A program made the translations under genes and the position numbers. Below, piece by piece: positions 8,149-14,738 of a DNA stretch of 27,742 nucleotides (its first letter is position 1; every line of letters starts with the position of its first letter). The stretch is taken from NCBI GenBank assembly GCA_937902995.1, contig CALEKY010000167.1, positions 1 through 27,742 of the forward strand, in the 5' to 3' direction. The notes under the pieces were generated by a model. It did not search any database, was not told the DNA's origin, and worked only from the letters and a program-made list of their open reading frames with translations. This DNA is from an uncultured Sinobacteraceae bacterium. Its GTDB lineage: Bacteria; Pseudomonadota; Gammaproteobacteria; Steroidobacterales; Steroidobacteraceae.

Positions 8149-8616
8149 TCAGTACGGAATCCGCAGCTTCCTGTAGATGTGGGACAGCAGCCAGAGCGGA
8201 CCGATCATCAGGAATTGCACATCCTTGAAGAAGGACGGCCGCTTGCCTTCGTAGTGGTGCCCGATGAATTGGCCGATCCACGCGACGACGAACAGCACGA
8301 GACACGCCACCCAAAGCGATCCTGGCAAACGATCCAGCAACTGCAGTGCACCGATTACGAGTGCGACGAAGAGAACCATGCCCAGCGCAAGCGACCAGGA
8401 CATCAACAAATAGTAGATGACGCCGAACACCAGCAGTAGCGTTCCCCAGTTCAAGAGCGGCGAGATCTCGCTGAACGCGGCTGGCACGGGCAGCGAGGCG
8501 AGCAGGCCGACAAGGCTCACGACGATGATCGGAACGCACACCCAGTGCAGTAGTTTGTTGCGGGGATTCTGGTGACTCTCGCCGTACTCGGCGAGCCATT
8601 GCTCGACGGGTTTCAT
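8149..8616 (-). CDS. DUF962 / Mpo1-like membrane protein
   Basis: Belongs to the DUF962 family; the yeast member Mpo1 is an iron-dependent dioxygenase that shortens 2-hydroxy fatty acids by alpha-oxidation. Seen: the N-terminal motif ESHQNPRNKLLHWVCVP (13-29) with two conserved histidines, three or four hydrophobic segments (about 25-45, 55-75, 76-93, 98-115), and the second histidine motif QFIGHHYEGKRPSFFKDVQ (116-134). These histidines match the metal ligands proposed for the family. 155 residues, complete. The bacterial substrate is unknown; a role in hydroxy fatty acid turnover is inference. It precedes a divergent acyl-CoA dehydrogenase, so a link to acyl-chain catabolism is possible but weak. 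Confidence 0.87.
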   Translation of the reverse strand: MKPVEQWLAEYGESHQNPRNKLLHWVCVPIIVVSLVGLLASLPVPAAFSEISPLLNWGTLLLVFGVIYYLLMSWSLALGMVLFVALVIGALQLLDRLPGSLWVACLVLFVVAWIGQFIGHHYEGKRPSFFKDVQFLMIGPLWLLSHIYRKLRIPY

Positions 8617-8915
8617 GCTTCTGCCCCCAGACCGTAAAGATCACCGTGACTACTGATCATAGGCCAACGCGCCCCATTTGAGGCGACAGGCCATAGGCTA
8701 CGGGCGACGGCACGAGCACGAGGCACATTCGCAGACCTCATGCGAGACGCGACGCATGCCGCCTTCGATGCGCTCCGGAGTGCGAGGCTGTCCTCCAACC
8801 GTCACCCGTCATCCTAGCTCGCTGCGTTCGCTATGCAGCATTAACAGAAGAAGACGCAACGAATTCTGTCGTGCGCTACCATTCGCGACGGCCAAATCAG
8901 ACGAAGTTCGCTCCC
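8617..8915. other. Divergent intergenic region (299 bases)
   Basis: It must contain promoters for the DUF962 gene and the acyl-CoA dehydrogenase. No clear operator is seen. A short stretch at 8681-8715 repeats words such as GGCGACAG, ATAGGC and GGGCGAC in a degenerate way and resembles the word repeats found in the other intergenic islands of this window. Confidence 0.5.
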
Positions 8916-10094
8916 ATGTCAAAGTCAACGCCCATCGAGCTCGACCCCCTCGATCTTTATTCCGTTCGCTCGTTTCTCAGCGACGAAGAAAAAATGGTTC
9001 AGGACTCAGTCGCCAAATTCGTCGACGAGCAAGTCATTCCCATCATCGGCGAATGCTTCGAACACGAGCGTTTTCCCCGCGAGCTCGTCAGCGGCATTGC
9101 AGAGCTCGGCCTGCTCGGCAGCTCGATTCAAGGCTACGGCTGTGCCGGGCTCAACTCGGTGTCGTACGGATTGATCTGTCAGGAGCTCGAGCGCGGCGAT
9201 TCGGGTTTGCGCAGCTTCGTCTCGGTGCAGTCGAGCCTGTGCATGTATCCGATCTACACGTACGGCAGCGAAGAGCAGAAACAGCGCTGGCTGCCGCGCA
9301 TGGCCAAAGGCGAAGTCATCGCCTGCTTCGGCCTGACTGAGCCACATGGCGGTTCCGATCCGGCGAACATGAAGACGCATGCCAAGAAGCAGGGCAAGGA
9401 TTGGGTCCTGAACGGCTCGAAGATGTGGATCACGAACGGGTCGATCGCAGACCTCGCGGTCGTCTGGGCGATGACGGACGAAGGCATCCGCGGCTTCCTG
9501 GTAGAGAAAGACTTCAAGGGCTTCACGTCGCAAACGATCAAGCACAAGATGAGCTTGCGCGCTTCCGTCACCGGCGCCTTGTTCTTCGACAACGTCGTCG
9601 TTCCCGAAGAGAACGTGCTCCCTGGCGTCGTCGGCCTGAAAGGTCCGCTGTCTTGTTTGACGCAAGCACGTTACGGCATTTGCTGGGGCGTGACGGGTGC
9701 CGCGCAAGCATGCTTGAGCCAAGCAATCGAGTATTCGAAGACGCGCACGCTGTTCGGCAAGCCGATTGCAGCGACGCAAGCGGTGCAGATCCGCTTGGCG
9801 GAGATGGCGCGCAAGATCACCACCTCGCAGCTGTTGTCGCTGCAACTTGGCCGTCTCAAAGAGGCAGGACAGATGGTCCCGACGCAAGTGTCGCTCGCGA
9901 AGTGGCACAACTGCCGCGCAGCGATCGAAGTCGCCCGCGATGCACGCGACTTGCTCGGAGGCGCCGGCATCAGTGTGGAGTACGTGCCGATTCGTCACGC
10001 GCTGAACCTCGAAAGCGTGATCACGTACGAAGGCACCGAGACGGTTCACCAACTCACTGTCGGCCGGACGCTGACGGGAATCAATGCATTCTAG
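8916..10094 (+). CDS. gcdH: Acyl-CoA dehydrogenase, glutaryl-CoA dehydrogenase type
   Basis: FAD-dependent enzyme that oxidises and decarboxylates glutaryl-CoA to crotonyl-CoA in lysine and tryptophan breakdown. Three-domain acyl-CoA dehydrogenase fold, 392 residues. Features typical of the glutaryl type: GLRSFVSVQSSL (97-108) with Arg99 positioned like the arginine that binds the glutaryl carboxylate; FGLTEPHGGSDP (138-149); WITNG; and the catalytic base Glu372 in TYEGTE. The ATG at 8916 begins MSKSTPIELD; an upstream in-frame ATG at 8871 adds unconserved sequence. Monocistronic, followed by hairpin repeats. No CoA-transferase or regulator adjoins it, so the substrate rests on sequence pattern only; another short-chain acyl-CoA dehydrogenase is the alternative. 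Confidence 0.9.
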   Translation: MSKSTPIELDPLDLYSVRSFLSDEEKMVQDSVAKFVDEQVIPIIGECFEHERFPRELVSGIAELGLLGSSIQGYGCAGLNSVSYGLICQELERGDSGLRSFVSVQSSLCMYPIYTYGSEEQKQRWLPRMAKGEVIACFGLTEPHGGSDPANMKTHAKKQGKDWVLNGSKMWITNGSIADLAVVWAMTDEGIRGFLVEKDFKGFTSQTIKHKMSLRASVTGALFFDNVVVPEENVLPGVVGLKGPLSCLTQARYGICWGVTGAAQACLSQAIEYSKTRTLFGKPIAATQAVQIRLAEMARKITTSQLLSLQLGRLKEAGQMVPTQVSLAKWHNCRAAIEVARDARDLLGGAGISVEYVPIRHALNLESVITYEGTETVHQLTVGRTLTGINAF

Positions 10095-10115
10095 AAAACG
10101 GCTTCAGCCGGCTCC

Positions 10116-10136
10116 CCCTCTCCCGCTGGGAGAGGG
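10116..10136. repeat. REP-like hairpin, CCCTCTCCC type
   Basis: Perfect 9-bp stem CCCTCTCCC / GGGAGAGGG with a 3-base loop, followed by a GGTGAGGG-like tail. It resembles the short palindromic intergenic repeats common in many proteobacterial genomes. It lies 22 bases after the gcdH stop and could stabilise or end that transcript, though no T-run follows. Confidence 0.75.
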
Positions 10137-10157
10137 CTAGCGGTGAGGGCCGACAAA

Positions 10158-10180
10158 GCCTGTGGCGACAGGCCACAGGC
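10158..10180. repeat. Perfect 9-bp inverted repeat
   Basis: GCCTGTGGC and GCCACAGGC flank a 5-base loop. It is unlike the neighbouring CCCTCTCCC hairpin in sequence but contains the octamer GGCGACAG, which also occurs at 8682 and 13994 in other intergenic gaps. Confidence 0.7.
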
Positions 10181-10204
10181 CGTGCAGCCATAAAGCCAGC
10201 GACG

Positions 10205-10238
10205 TTTCCCTCCCCTGCGATCTAGCGGGGGAGGGAAA
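10205..10238. repeat. Long hairpin, TTTCCCTCCCC type
   Basis: An 11-bp perfect stem (TTTCCCTCCCC with GGGGAGGGAAA) extends by three more pairs, one of them a G-T wobble, to a GATCTA loop. It is related in style to the hairpin at 10116. The stop codon of the small minus-strand frame (10222-10224) falls in its loop. Confidence 0.75.
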
Positions 10239-10473
10239 CACTTTGCAGCACATCCTCAGCAAGGGACTCTTGCCCGAGCCCCGCGCCCCAGGCCCCAAGC
10301 CGCTCGTCCATCCTCATCGCCGCATCCCACGCGACCACCAACAGAACGAGCGCGAGGCAGGCAAAAAGCCGTTCGCGCCAGATTCCTGCAACCGCAACGG
10401 CGCGAGCGTTGCTCCGCACGCGAGCTCCATGAAACGGACGGCCGATTGCCTTCGAATCGCTGAAAGTTTGCAT
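10222..10473 (-). CDS. Possible small single-span membrane protein, unrecognised
   Basis: An 83-codon frame whose ATG at 10473 has a strong ribosome binding site (GGAGGGG, 6 bases upstream). The protein has a basic N-terminal half (GRPFHGARVRSNAR) and one hydrophobic segment around LFACLALVLLVVAWDAAMR (about 37-55), so a single-pass inner-membrane topology is plausible. The last ~25 residues are encoded by a GCCCC-rich degenerate repeat (10271-10306) and a hairpin, which may mean that the original tail was replaced. I recognise no family. It diverges from pdsR across 165 bases, so it could be coregulated with that two-component system. The good start site argues for a real gene; repeat-encoded sequence argues for caution. 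Confidence 0.45.
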   Translation of the reverse strand: MQTFSDSKAIGRPFHGARVRSNARAVAVAGIWRERLFACLALVLLVVAWDAAMRMDERLGAWGAGLGQESLAEDVLQSVSLPR

Positions 10474-10638
10474 GGCTGACCCCTCCGATTCGGTTGGGGT
10501 CATCACACCAGCCACGGCGGACGAGGTTCGGACGAACGATGGCGCAACCCGGACGGATTGTGATCAATCGTGGCGCCGGCTTTCGGGCGATTTCCGCAGC
10601 GTTACACTTGCCGCACGACAGTTGCCGAGCATGCACGC

Positions 10639-11328
10639 ATGAAACGCTTGATCGCCATCGTCGAAGACGAGCCTGCCATCCGAGACAACTACGCCGCCGC
10701 ATTCCAGCGGCACGGTTATGCGGTCCGCACGTACGGCGATCGAAAGGAAGCGCTGGATGCCTTCCGTGTGCGTCTGCCCGATCTCGCCGTGATCGACATC
10801 GGCTTGCGCGATGAGCCGGACGGCGGTTTCGAGCTCTGCCGCGAGCTGCGCTCGATGTCCGCGGAGCTGCCGATCATCTTCCTGACGGCGCGCGACAGCG
10901 AGATCGATGCCGTCTCGGGCCTGCGTCTCGGCGCCGACGATTACCTGACGAAGGACTTGAGCCTCGCGCATCTGGTCGCACGCGTCGATGCGCTTTTCAG
11001 GCGTATCGATGCACTGACACAGCCGTCGAATCGAGACCAACTTCTGACGCGCGGCGATCTCGTCATCGATACCGCGCGCATGCAAGCGACATGGCGCGAA
11101 AAGCCGCTTGGGCTCACGCTAACCGAATTCTGGATCGTGCATGCGCTCGCCAAGAATCCTGGTCACGTCAAGAACCGGCAGCAGCTCATGGATGCAGCGA
11201 ACGTCGTGCTCGACGACAACACGATCACGTCGCACATCAAACGCATCCGCCGCAAGTTCCAGGCGATCGACCAATCCTTCGATCACATCGAAACGATGTA
11301 TGGGATGGGGTATCGGTGGAAAGAATGA
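10639..11328 (+). CDS. pdsR: Response regulator, PdsR-like (proteobacterial dedicated sortase system)
   Basis: DNA-binding two-component regulator of the OmpR/PhoB class. Receiver domain about 1-120 with acidic pocket Asp10/Glu11, phospho-acceptor Asp53, Thr83 and Lys105, all present. The C-terminal winged helix (about 130-229) ends ITSHIKRIRRKFQ...IETMYGMGYRWKE, the usual recognition helix and wing. 229 residues from the ATG at 10639. The pairing with a kinase having the N-terminal sensor seen downstream matches the PdsR/PdsS pair described with proteobacterial sortases. The kinase gene starts 106 bases later, beyond a repeat island. No sortase or LPXTG protein is in the window, so its targets are unknown; I am sure of the OmpR class, less so of the subfamily. 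Confidence 0.85.
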   Translation: MKRLIAIVEDEPAIRDNYAAAFQRHGYAVRTYGDRKEALDAFRVRLPDLAVIDIGLRDEPDGGFELCRELRSMSAELPIIFLTARDSEIDAVSGLRLGADDYLTKDLSLAHLVARVDALFRRIDALTQPSNRDQLLTRGDLVIDTARMQATWREKPLGLTLTEFWIVHALAKNPGHVKNRQQLMDAANVVLDDNTITSHIKRIRRKFQAIDQSFDHIETMYGMGYRWKE

Positions 11329-11344
11329 TCGTCTGCGGACGCTC

Positions 11345-11432
11345 GGCTCTGGGCACTGGGCGCTGGCCGGAGTCGGCAATGCGCAGGAGCTCATTTAGCC
11401 CAGAGCCCAGAGTCCAGAGCCCAGAACCCCTC
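11345..11432. repeat. Intergenic word-repeat island A (inverted arms)
   Basis: The left arm (about 11345-11366) repeats words like CTCTGGGC and ACTGGGC. The right arm (about 11398-11428) repeats CCCAGAGC and CCAGAGTC, the reverse complement of the same words. GGCTCTGGGC at 11345 and GCCCAGAGCC at 11398 are exact inverted copies. The ~30-base centre is not repetitive. It sits between pdsR and pdsS and ends within a few bases of the pdsS start codon. Confidence 0.75.
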
Positions 11433-11434
11433 TG

Positions 11435-13489
11435 ATGTCCCTCCGCTTCAAGCTCCTCCTGCTCAGCCTGCTGACACTCGTCTTACCGTGGGCGGGATGG
11501 CAGTACGCGCAGCAGATGGAAACGACGCTGCGCGAAGGCCAGGAACAGGCGCTGCTGACGACGGCGCAAGTGTTGAGCCGCGTCGTTGCCTCCCAGCCGG
11601 AAGAGCTCTATCGCATTCCTGAGCTGCGTCGCAGCTTCGATCCGGCCAAAGGCGATTGGTATGCGCCGCTGTTGCCGATCGAGCCGTTGCTGGATGGATT
11701 TCCCGACGAGTGGCCAGAACCCGCTCGCCCGATCGCAGGACTGGATCGCACTTCGCCGCGCGTGCGTCTCGGCGTGCACGGTCGTTTCATGCACGTGTAC
11801 GTGGAAGCGCAGGATGCACACATTCGATATGAGCGACCGGCGGCGGAAGATGCAACTGCGCCGGAGCCGAGCGACCGCATCGTGTTCTTCACACGAGACG
11901 AGTACGGTCGGGAACGTGCGTGGTCGGTGAGCGCCGCGGCGCCCGGTCCAATCATTGTGCGCACCGCGCACGTCGGCGCACCCTGGCAAGCCACGATGGA
12001 TGAGCTGTCGTACGTGACGGGCGTGTGGCGCGCGACACCGAACGGCTATGCCGTCGAGCTGCGCGCGCCGATCAATGCATTCGGTATTCAGCTCGCCATC
12101 TTTGCGATCGATCTCGAGAGCACGTTCGATGCTGCAAGCACGGCGCCGGGCTGGTTGCACATCGGCTCCGAAACGCTCAAGCAACGGCTCGCACAGTTCG
12201 TGCCCTCCGAGCTGCGCGTCTCGGTCGTCGACGCAAACGGCTGGCTGCTCGCGCGCGCCGGCTCGATCGCAGTCGACGTTCAACCAAGCTATCCCGGACT
12301 GAGCACGGACGACGAAGGATTCAGCCGCTCGATCTATCGCGCGCTATTCGCCAAGGTAGAGACGCCATGCGAAGCCTACGGCCTTCCCTACGGCATGTGG
12401 GGCGCACCGGTCGATGACGCGCGAGCCGGACGCAATCGTGCGATCTGGTACGAGCAATGCGGCGGCGAACCTTCGCTCGTTCGCGCCGCTGTTCCGATCA
12501 AGGTTGCCGAGGACGTCGTCGGCGCGTTGATCGTCGAAGAGCCGGGCGAGCGGCTGGTCCTCGTGCGCGAGATGGCGCTCACCCGATTGTTGAATCTGAC
12601 TCTAGTGGCAACGCTGTTCGCGATCGTCGTGACCTTGCTGTTCGCGGCGCGTCTATCGCATCGCATTCGCAGGCTCAGCCGCGCCGCAGCCACGGCATTG
12701 ACGCCCGAAGGCCGTATCGAACCGAACATTCCGGAGATGCGCTCCACCGACGAGCTCGGTGCGCTCGCCCGCAGCTACAGCACGCTGCTCGCGCGCTTGA
12801 AGGAGTACACGAGCTACTTGCAAACGCTCGGCACGAAGCTCTCGCACGAGCTGCGCACGCCGCTCACGATCGTGAGCTCATCGCTCGAAAACCTGAGCAG
12901 CGAAACCGAGCTCAGCGGCAACGCCGCTCAATATCTGGAACGCGCCCGTAGCGGCACGTATCGCATGCACGCGATTCTGACCGCGATGACCGAAGCGACG
13001 CGCGTCGAGCAAAGCATCGAGCATACCGAGCGCATCCGCTTCGACTTGGCCGAGCTCGTGCGCAACATCGGGCTTGCCTATCGCGAATCGTTCGCGCCGC
13101 ACACGATCGAAACGCACGTGCCCGATGAGTCCTGCTTCGTCGACGGCTCGCCCGACCTGATCGTGCAGATGCTCGACAAGCTGATGGACAACGCCACCGA
13201 TCACTGCGCCGAAGGCGGGCGCATCTGGATCAGCCTCACCGCCGACGCCCGCACCTGTCGACTGTCGGTCGGGAATACAGGTCCCCTGTTGCCTCCGCAC
13301 CTGGATGGACGGCTGTTCGAGTCGCTCGTCAGTCATCGACCGGCAGCCGATTCGAAACCGCACCTTGGATTGGGCCTGTACATTGTGAGATTGATCGCAG
13401 AATTCCATCGCGGCACGGTCAGTGCGAGCAATTTGCCCGACGGTTCGGGCGTCGAGTTCACGATCGAGCTACCGCGCCTCCCCGATTGA
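11435..13489 (+). CDS. pdsS: Sensor histidine kinase, PdsS-like, with CBM9-like periplasmic domain
   Basis: Membrane sensor kinase, 684 residues. First membrane segment about 5-22; a large periplasmic domain about 30-380; second membrane segment about 385-407; HAMP linker; dimerisation/phosphoacceptor segment SHELRTPLTIV with His471; N-box with Asn586 in LMDNATDH; and G-boxes near GNTGPL and GLGLYIV. The periplasmic part begins with PLLPIEPLLDGFPDEWP and later has WRATPNGYAVELRAPI, a pattern of carbohydrate-binding-module-9-like (DOMON) folds, so a sugar or polysaccharide ligand is plausible. Architecture and start match the dedicated-sortase-system kinase family. It almost certainly phosphorylates the regulator encoded upstream. 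Ligand and regulon are unknown. Confidence 0.87.
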   Translation: MSLRFKLLLLSLLTLVLPWAGWQYAQQMETTLREGQEQALLTTAQVLSRVVASQPEELYRIPELRRSFDPAKGDWYAPLLPIEPLLDGFPDEWPEPARPIAGLDRTSPRVRLGVHGRFMHVYVEAQDAHIRYERPAAEDATAPEPSDRIVFFTRDEYGRERAWSVSAAAPGPIIVRTAHVGAPWQATMDELSYVTGVWRATPNGYAVELRAPINAFGIQLAIFAIDLESTFDAASTAPGWLHIGSETLKQRLAQFVPSELRVSVVDANGWLLARAGSIAVDVQPSYPGLSTDDEGFSRSIYRALFAKVETPCEAYGLPYGMWGAPVDDARAGRNRAIWYEQCGGEPSLVRAAVPIKVAEDVVGALIVEEPGERLVLVREMALTRLLNLTLVATLFAIVVTLLFAARLSHRIRRLSRAAATALTPEGRIEPNIPEMRSTDELGALARSYSTLLARLKEYTSYLQTLGTKLSHELRTPLTIVSSSLENLSSETELSGNAAQYLERARSGTYRMHAILTAMTEATRVEQSIEHTERIRFDLAELVRNIGLAYRESFAPHTIETHVPDESCFVDGSPDLIVQMLDKLMDNATDHCAEGGRIWISLTADARTCRLSVGNTGPLLPPHLDGRLFESLVSHRPAADSKPHLGLGLYIVRLIAEFHRGTVSASNLPDGSGVEFTIELPRLPD

Positions 13490-13576
13490 AGCGAGCAGAC
13501 GAAGGGATGTTTCCGACACTCGCCGGTCGCGTTGTCGGATTCGTTTACAGTTGTGATGCGGTTGGCGTGGCTCGGA

Positions 13577-13592
13577 CGCCACGGATATTGCT
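13577..13592 (+). promoter_or_regulatory. Degenerate sigma-54-like promoter element
   Basis: CGCCACGGATATTGCT resembles the sigma-54 consensus TGGCACG-N4-TTGCW with correct spacing of the -24 and -12 elements and an intact TTGCT, but the -24 GG reads GC. It also overlaps a 6-bp inverted repeat (13566-13583, CGTGGC / GCCACG). If functional it would start a transcript near 13603 that ends at the terminator at 13882. Confidence 0.3.
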
Positions 13593-13603
13593 AAGCATTT
13601 GAA

Positions 13604-13882
13604 TCGCGGTGCACACTCCGCTGCGTGGCATACCACTTGCTGTCTTGTATGTAAGTTCGCAAAGCATCAGCATGCGAACGAAAGGCAGAGAAGCGGGGGA
13701 TGGCACCGCAAGGGGAGTTGGACTAATAAGCAGCGTAGGGAGGACGCGACCGGCTTCGTCCGGTCGAACATTTGTGACTAGAGCGACAGCGACGTTTCTT
13801 GATTTAGCCGACGCACCCGAACAACTAGAAGAGACGCCGACTCGGAAACGAAAGAGCCCCGCGAGTGCGGGGCTTTTTTTTT
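13604..13882 (+). ncRNA. Candidate small RNA ending in a perfect terminator
   Basis: The gap from 13490 to 14049 (560 bases) holds no convincing protein gene, yet it contains a strong Rho-independent terminator almost 400 bases after the pdsS stop. Between a sigma-54-like element and that terminator there are several GGA-containing purine-rich segments (13684-13745, such as GCGGGGGATGG, AAGGGGAG, GTAGGGAGGAC) and a stable hairpin CGACCGG-N6-CCGGTCG at 13747-13766. GGA repeats recall RNAs that sequester CsrA/RsmA. I recognise no known RNA family (not 6S, SRP, RNase P or tmRNA). The alternative is a long 3' untranslated region of pdsS. The 5' end is a guess. Confidence 0.35.
13854..13882 (+). 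terminator. Rho-independent terminator
   Basis: AGCCCCGC and GCGGGGCT pair around a GAGT loop, followed by an unbroken T-run reaching 13882. It is the only terminator in the 560-base gap after pdsS. Confidence 0.93.
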
Positions 13883-13885
13883 GGA

Positions 13886-14050
13886 GGCTGAAGACTGAAG
13901 GCTGAAGACTGAAGGCTGAGGGAAAGGCCGCGATGCGCGGCCGCCCAAGTACAACGCCAAAGACTCGCGACGCCCGGACAGAAAAAAGCTACAGGCGACA
14001 GCTCACAAAAAGTGCGCGCACCGCGCGCGACCCGTCTTCCGTCTTCAGCC
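13886..14050. repeat. Intergenic word-repeat island B (inverted arms)
   Basis: The left arm has a 14-base word GGCTGAAGACTGAA in two exact copies plus a part (13886-13919). The right arm (14031-14050) carries GTCTTCC then GTCTTCAGCC, the inverse of the same word; GGCTGAAGAC is exactly inverted at 14041-14050. The centre holds a GCCGCG/CGCGGC hairpin (about 13927-13941) and the octamer GGCGACAG (13994-14001). The right arm touches the stop codon of the ydbL-like gene. Confidence 0.75.
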
Positions 14051-14655
14051 TATTTCTTCGCCCACTGCCCCTTCTGATCCTGCACATACCAGCCGGACGA
14101 GGCGCGCTCGATCCAGCGCTCGGCGAACGTCTTGCGGATGTCGGCTTCCCATTCAGGATGGCCGTTCGCATTCGCGATCTCGCGATAGAGATTGGCGCGA
14201 TCCGCGTTCTCGTCGGCCACGAGCTTCCTCGCCGCATTGCGCTCGGGCAACGGAATGAGATTCTGATCGCGAATCTCCACGAGCCCGTCGCGAGTCAGAC
14301 CGACCGCTCCCGACTCGTAATACTTCTTCAATTGCGCATGCCGCGCTTCCATCGCCTGCGTGAGCTGCTTGATGACGGGCGTCGAAATGTTCAGATCCGC
14401 CGACTGCGCATTGGCAGTAGGCACGAGCAGATCGAGCACGGCGCCGGCTGCGGCCAACAGCACGCGTTGCCCATCGAATTCGAACAGCTGCGTACGCTTG
14501 TCGCCCTGCGACTTGCGGGCGTCCTCGCCCCAGACATCTTCGATGATTCGATCCGCAGCCTTCTCCGCGGCCGCAGCCGGGAAATAGACATTGATCGTCA
14601 CGCAGGCGGACAAGCACAGGCACAGTGCTGCGATTCTCAAAACCGTACGTCCCAT
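14050..14655 (-). CDS. ydbL: YdbL-like (DUF1318) protein with an N-terminal lipoprotein module
   Basis: Predicted outer-membrane lipoprotein, 201 residues. The signal peptide ends in lipobox LSAC (Cys18), immediately followed by the beta-prone VTINVYFP and a short helix. A second hydrophobic stretch about 64-82 ends in TANA-QS, which looks like a now-internal signal peptide with an AxA cleavage site. The rest (about 95-201) is the YdbL/DUF1318 domain: ESGAVGLTRDGLVEIRD, then RANLYREIANANG and the Trp-Lys ending. In E. coli, YdbL is a separate periplasmic protein that works with YdbH and the lipoprotein YnbE. The ATG at 14655 has AGGAG 8 bases upstream. It lies 83 bases downstream of ydbH with no ynbE between, so this protein may carry both partner roles; that fusion reading is inference. 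Confidence 0.85.
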   Translation of the reverse strand: MGRTVLRIAALCLCLSACVTINVYFPAAAAEKAADRIIEDVWGEDARKSQGDKRTQLFEFDGQRVLLAAAGAVLDLLVPTANAQSADLNISTPVIKQLTQAMEARHAQLKKYYESGAVGLTRDGLVEIRDQNLIPLPERNAARKLVADENADRANLYREIANANGHPEWEADIRKTFAERWIERASSGWYVQDQKGQWAKK

Positions 14656-14738
14656 GGATACGCTCCTGGAAAAAACTGCAAGCGATTCGAAGCCGCTGAG
14701 TCCGAATCCTACTCGACGCCGACGACACATGCGCACCC

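Noticed and set aside
8681..8715. Regulatory operator upstream of the acyl-CoA dehydrogenase
   Set aside because: The repeated words are degenerate and match the island-type repeats; no symmetrical site near a promoter can be defined.
13609..13905. A 98-codon + strand frame in the gap after pdsS
   Set aside because: It runs straight through the perfect terminator stem and T-run (13854-13882) and into the word repeat, so it cannot be a normal gene; no ribosome binding site is seen.
13886..13919. Possible CRISPR-like or minisatellite array
   Set aside because: Only two full copies of a 14-base word without spacers; it is part of a word-repeat island, not a CRISPR array.
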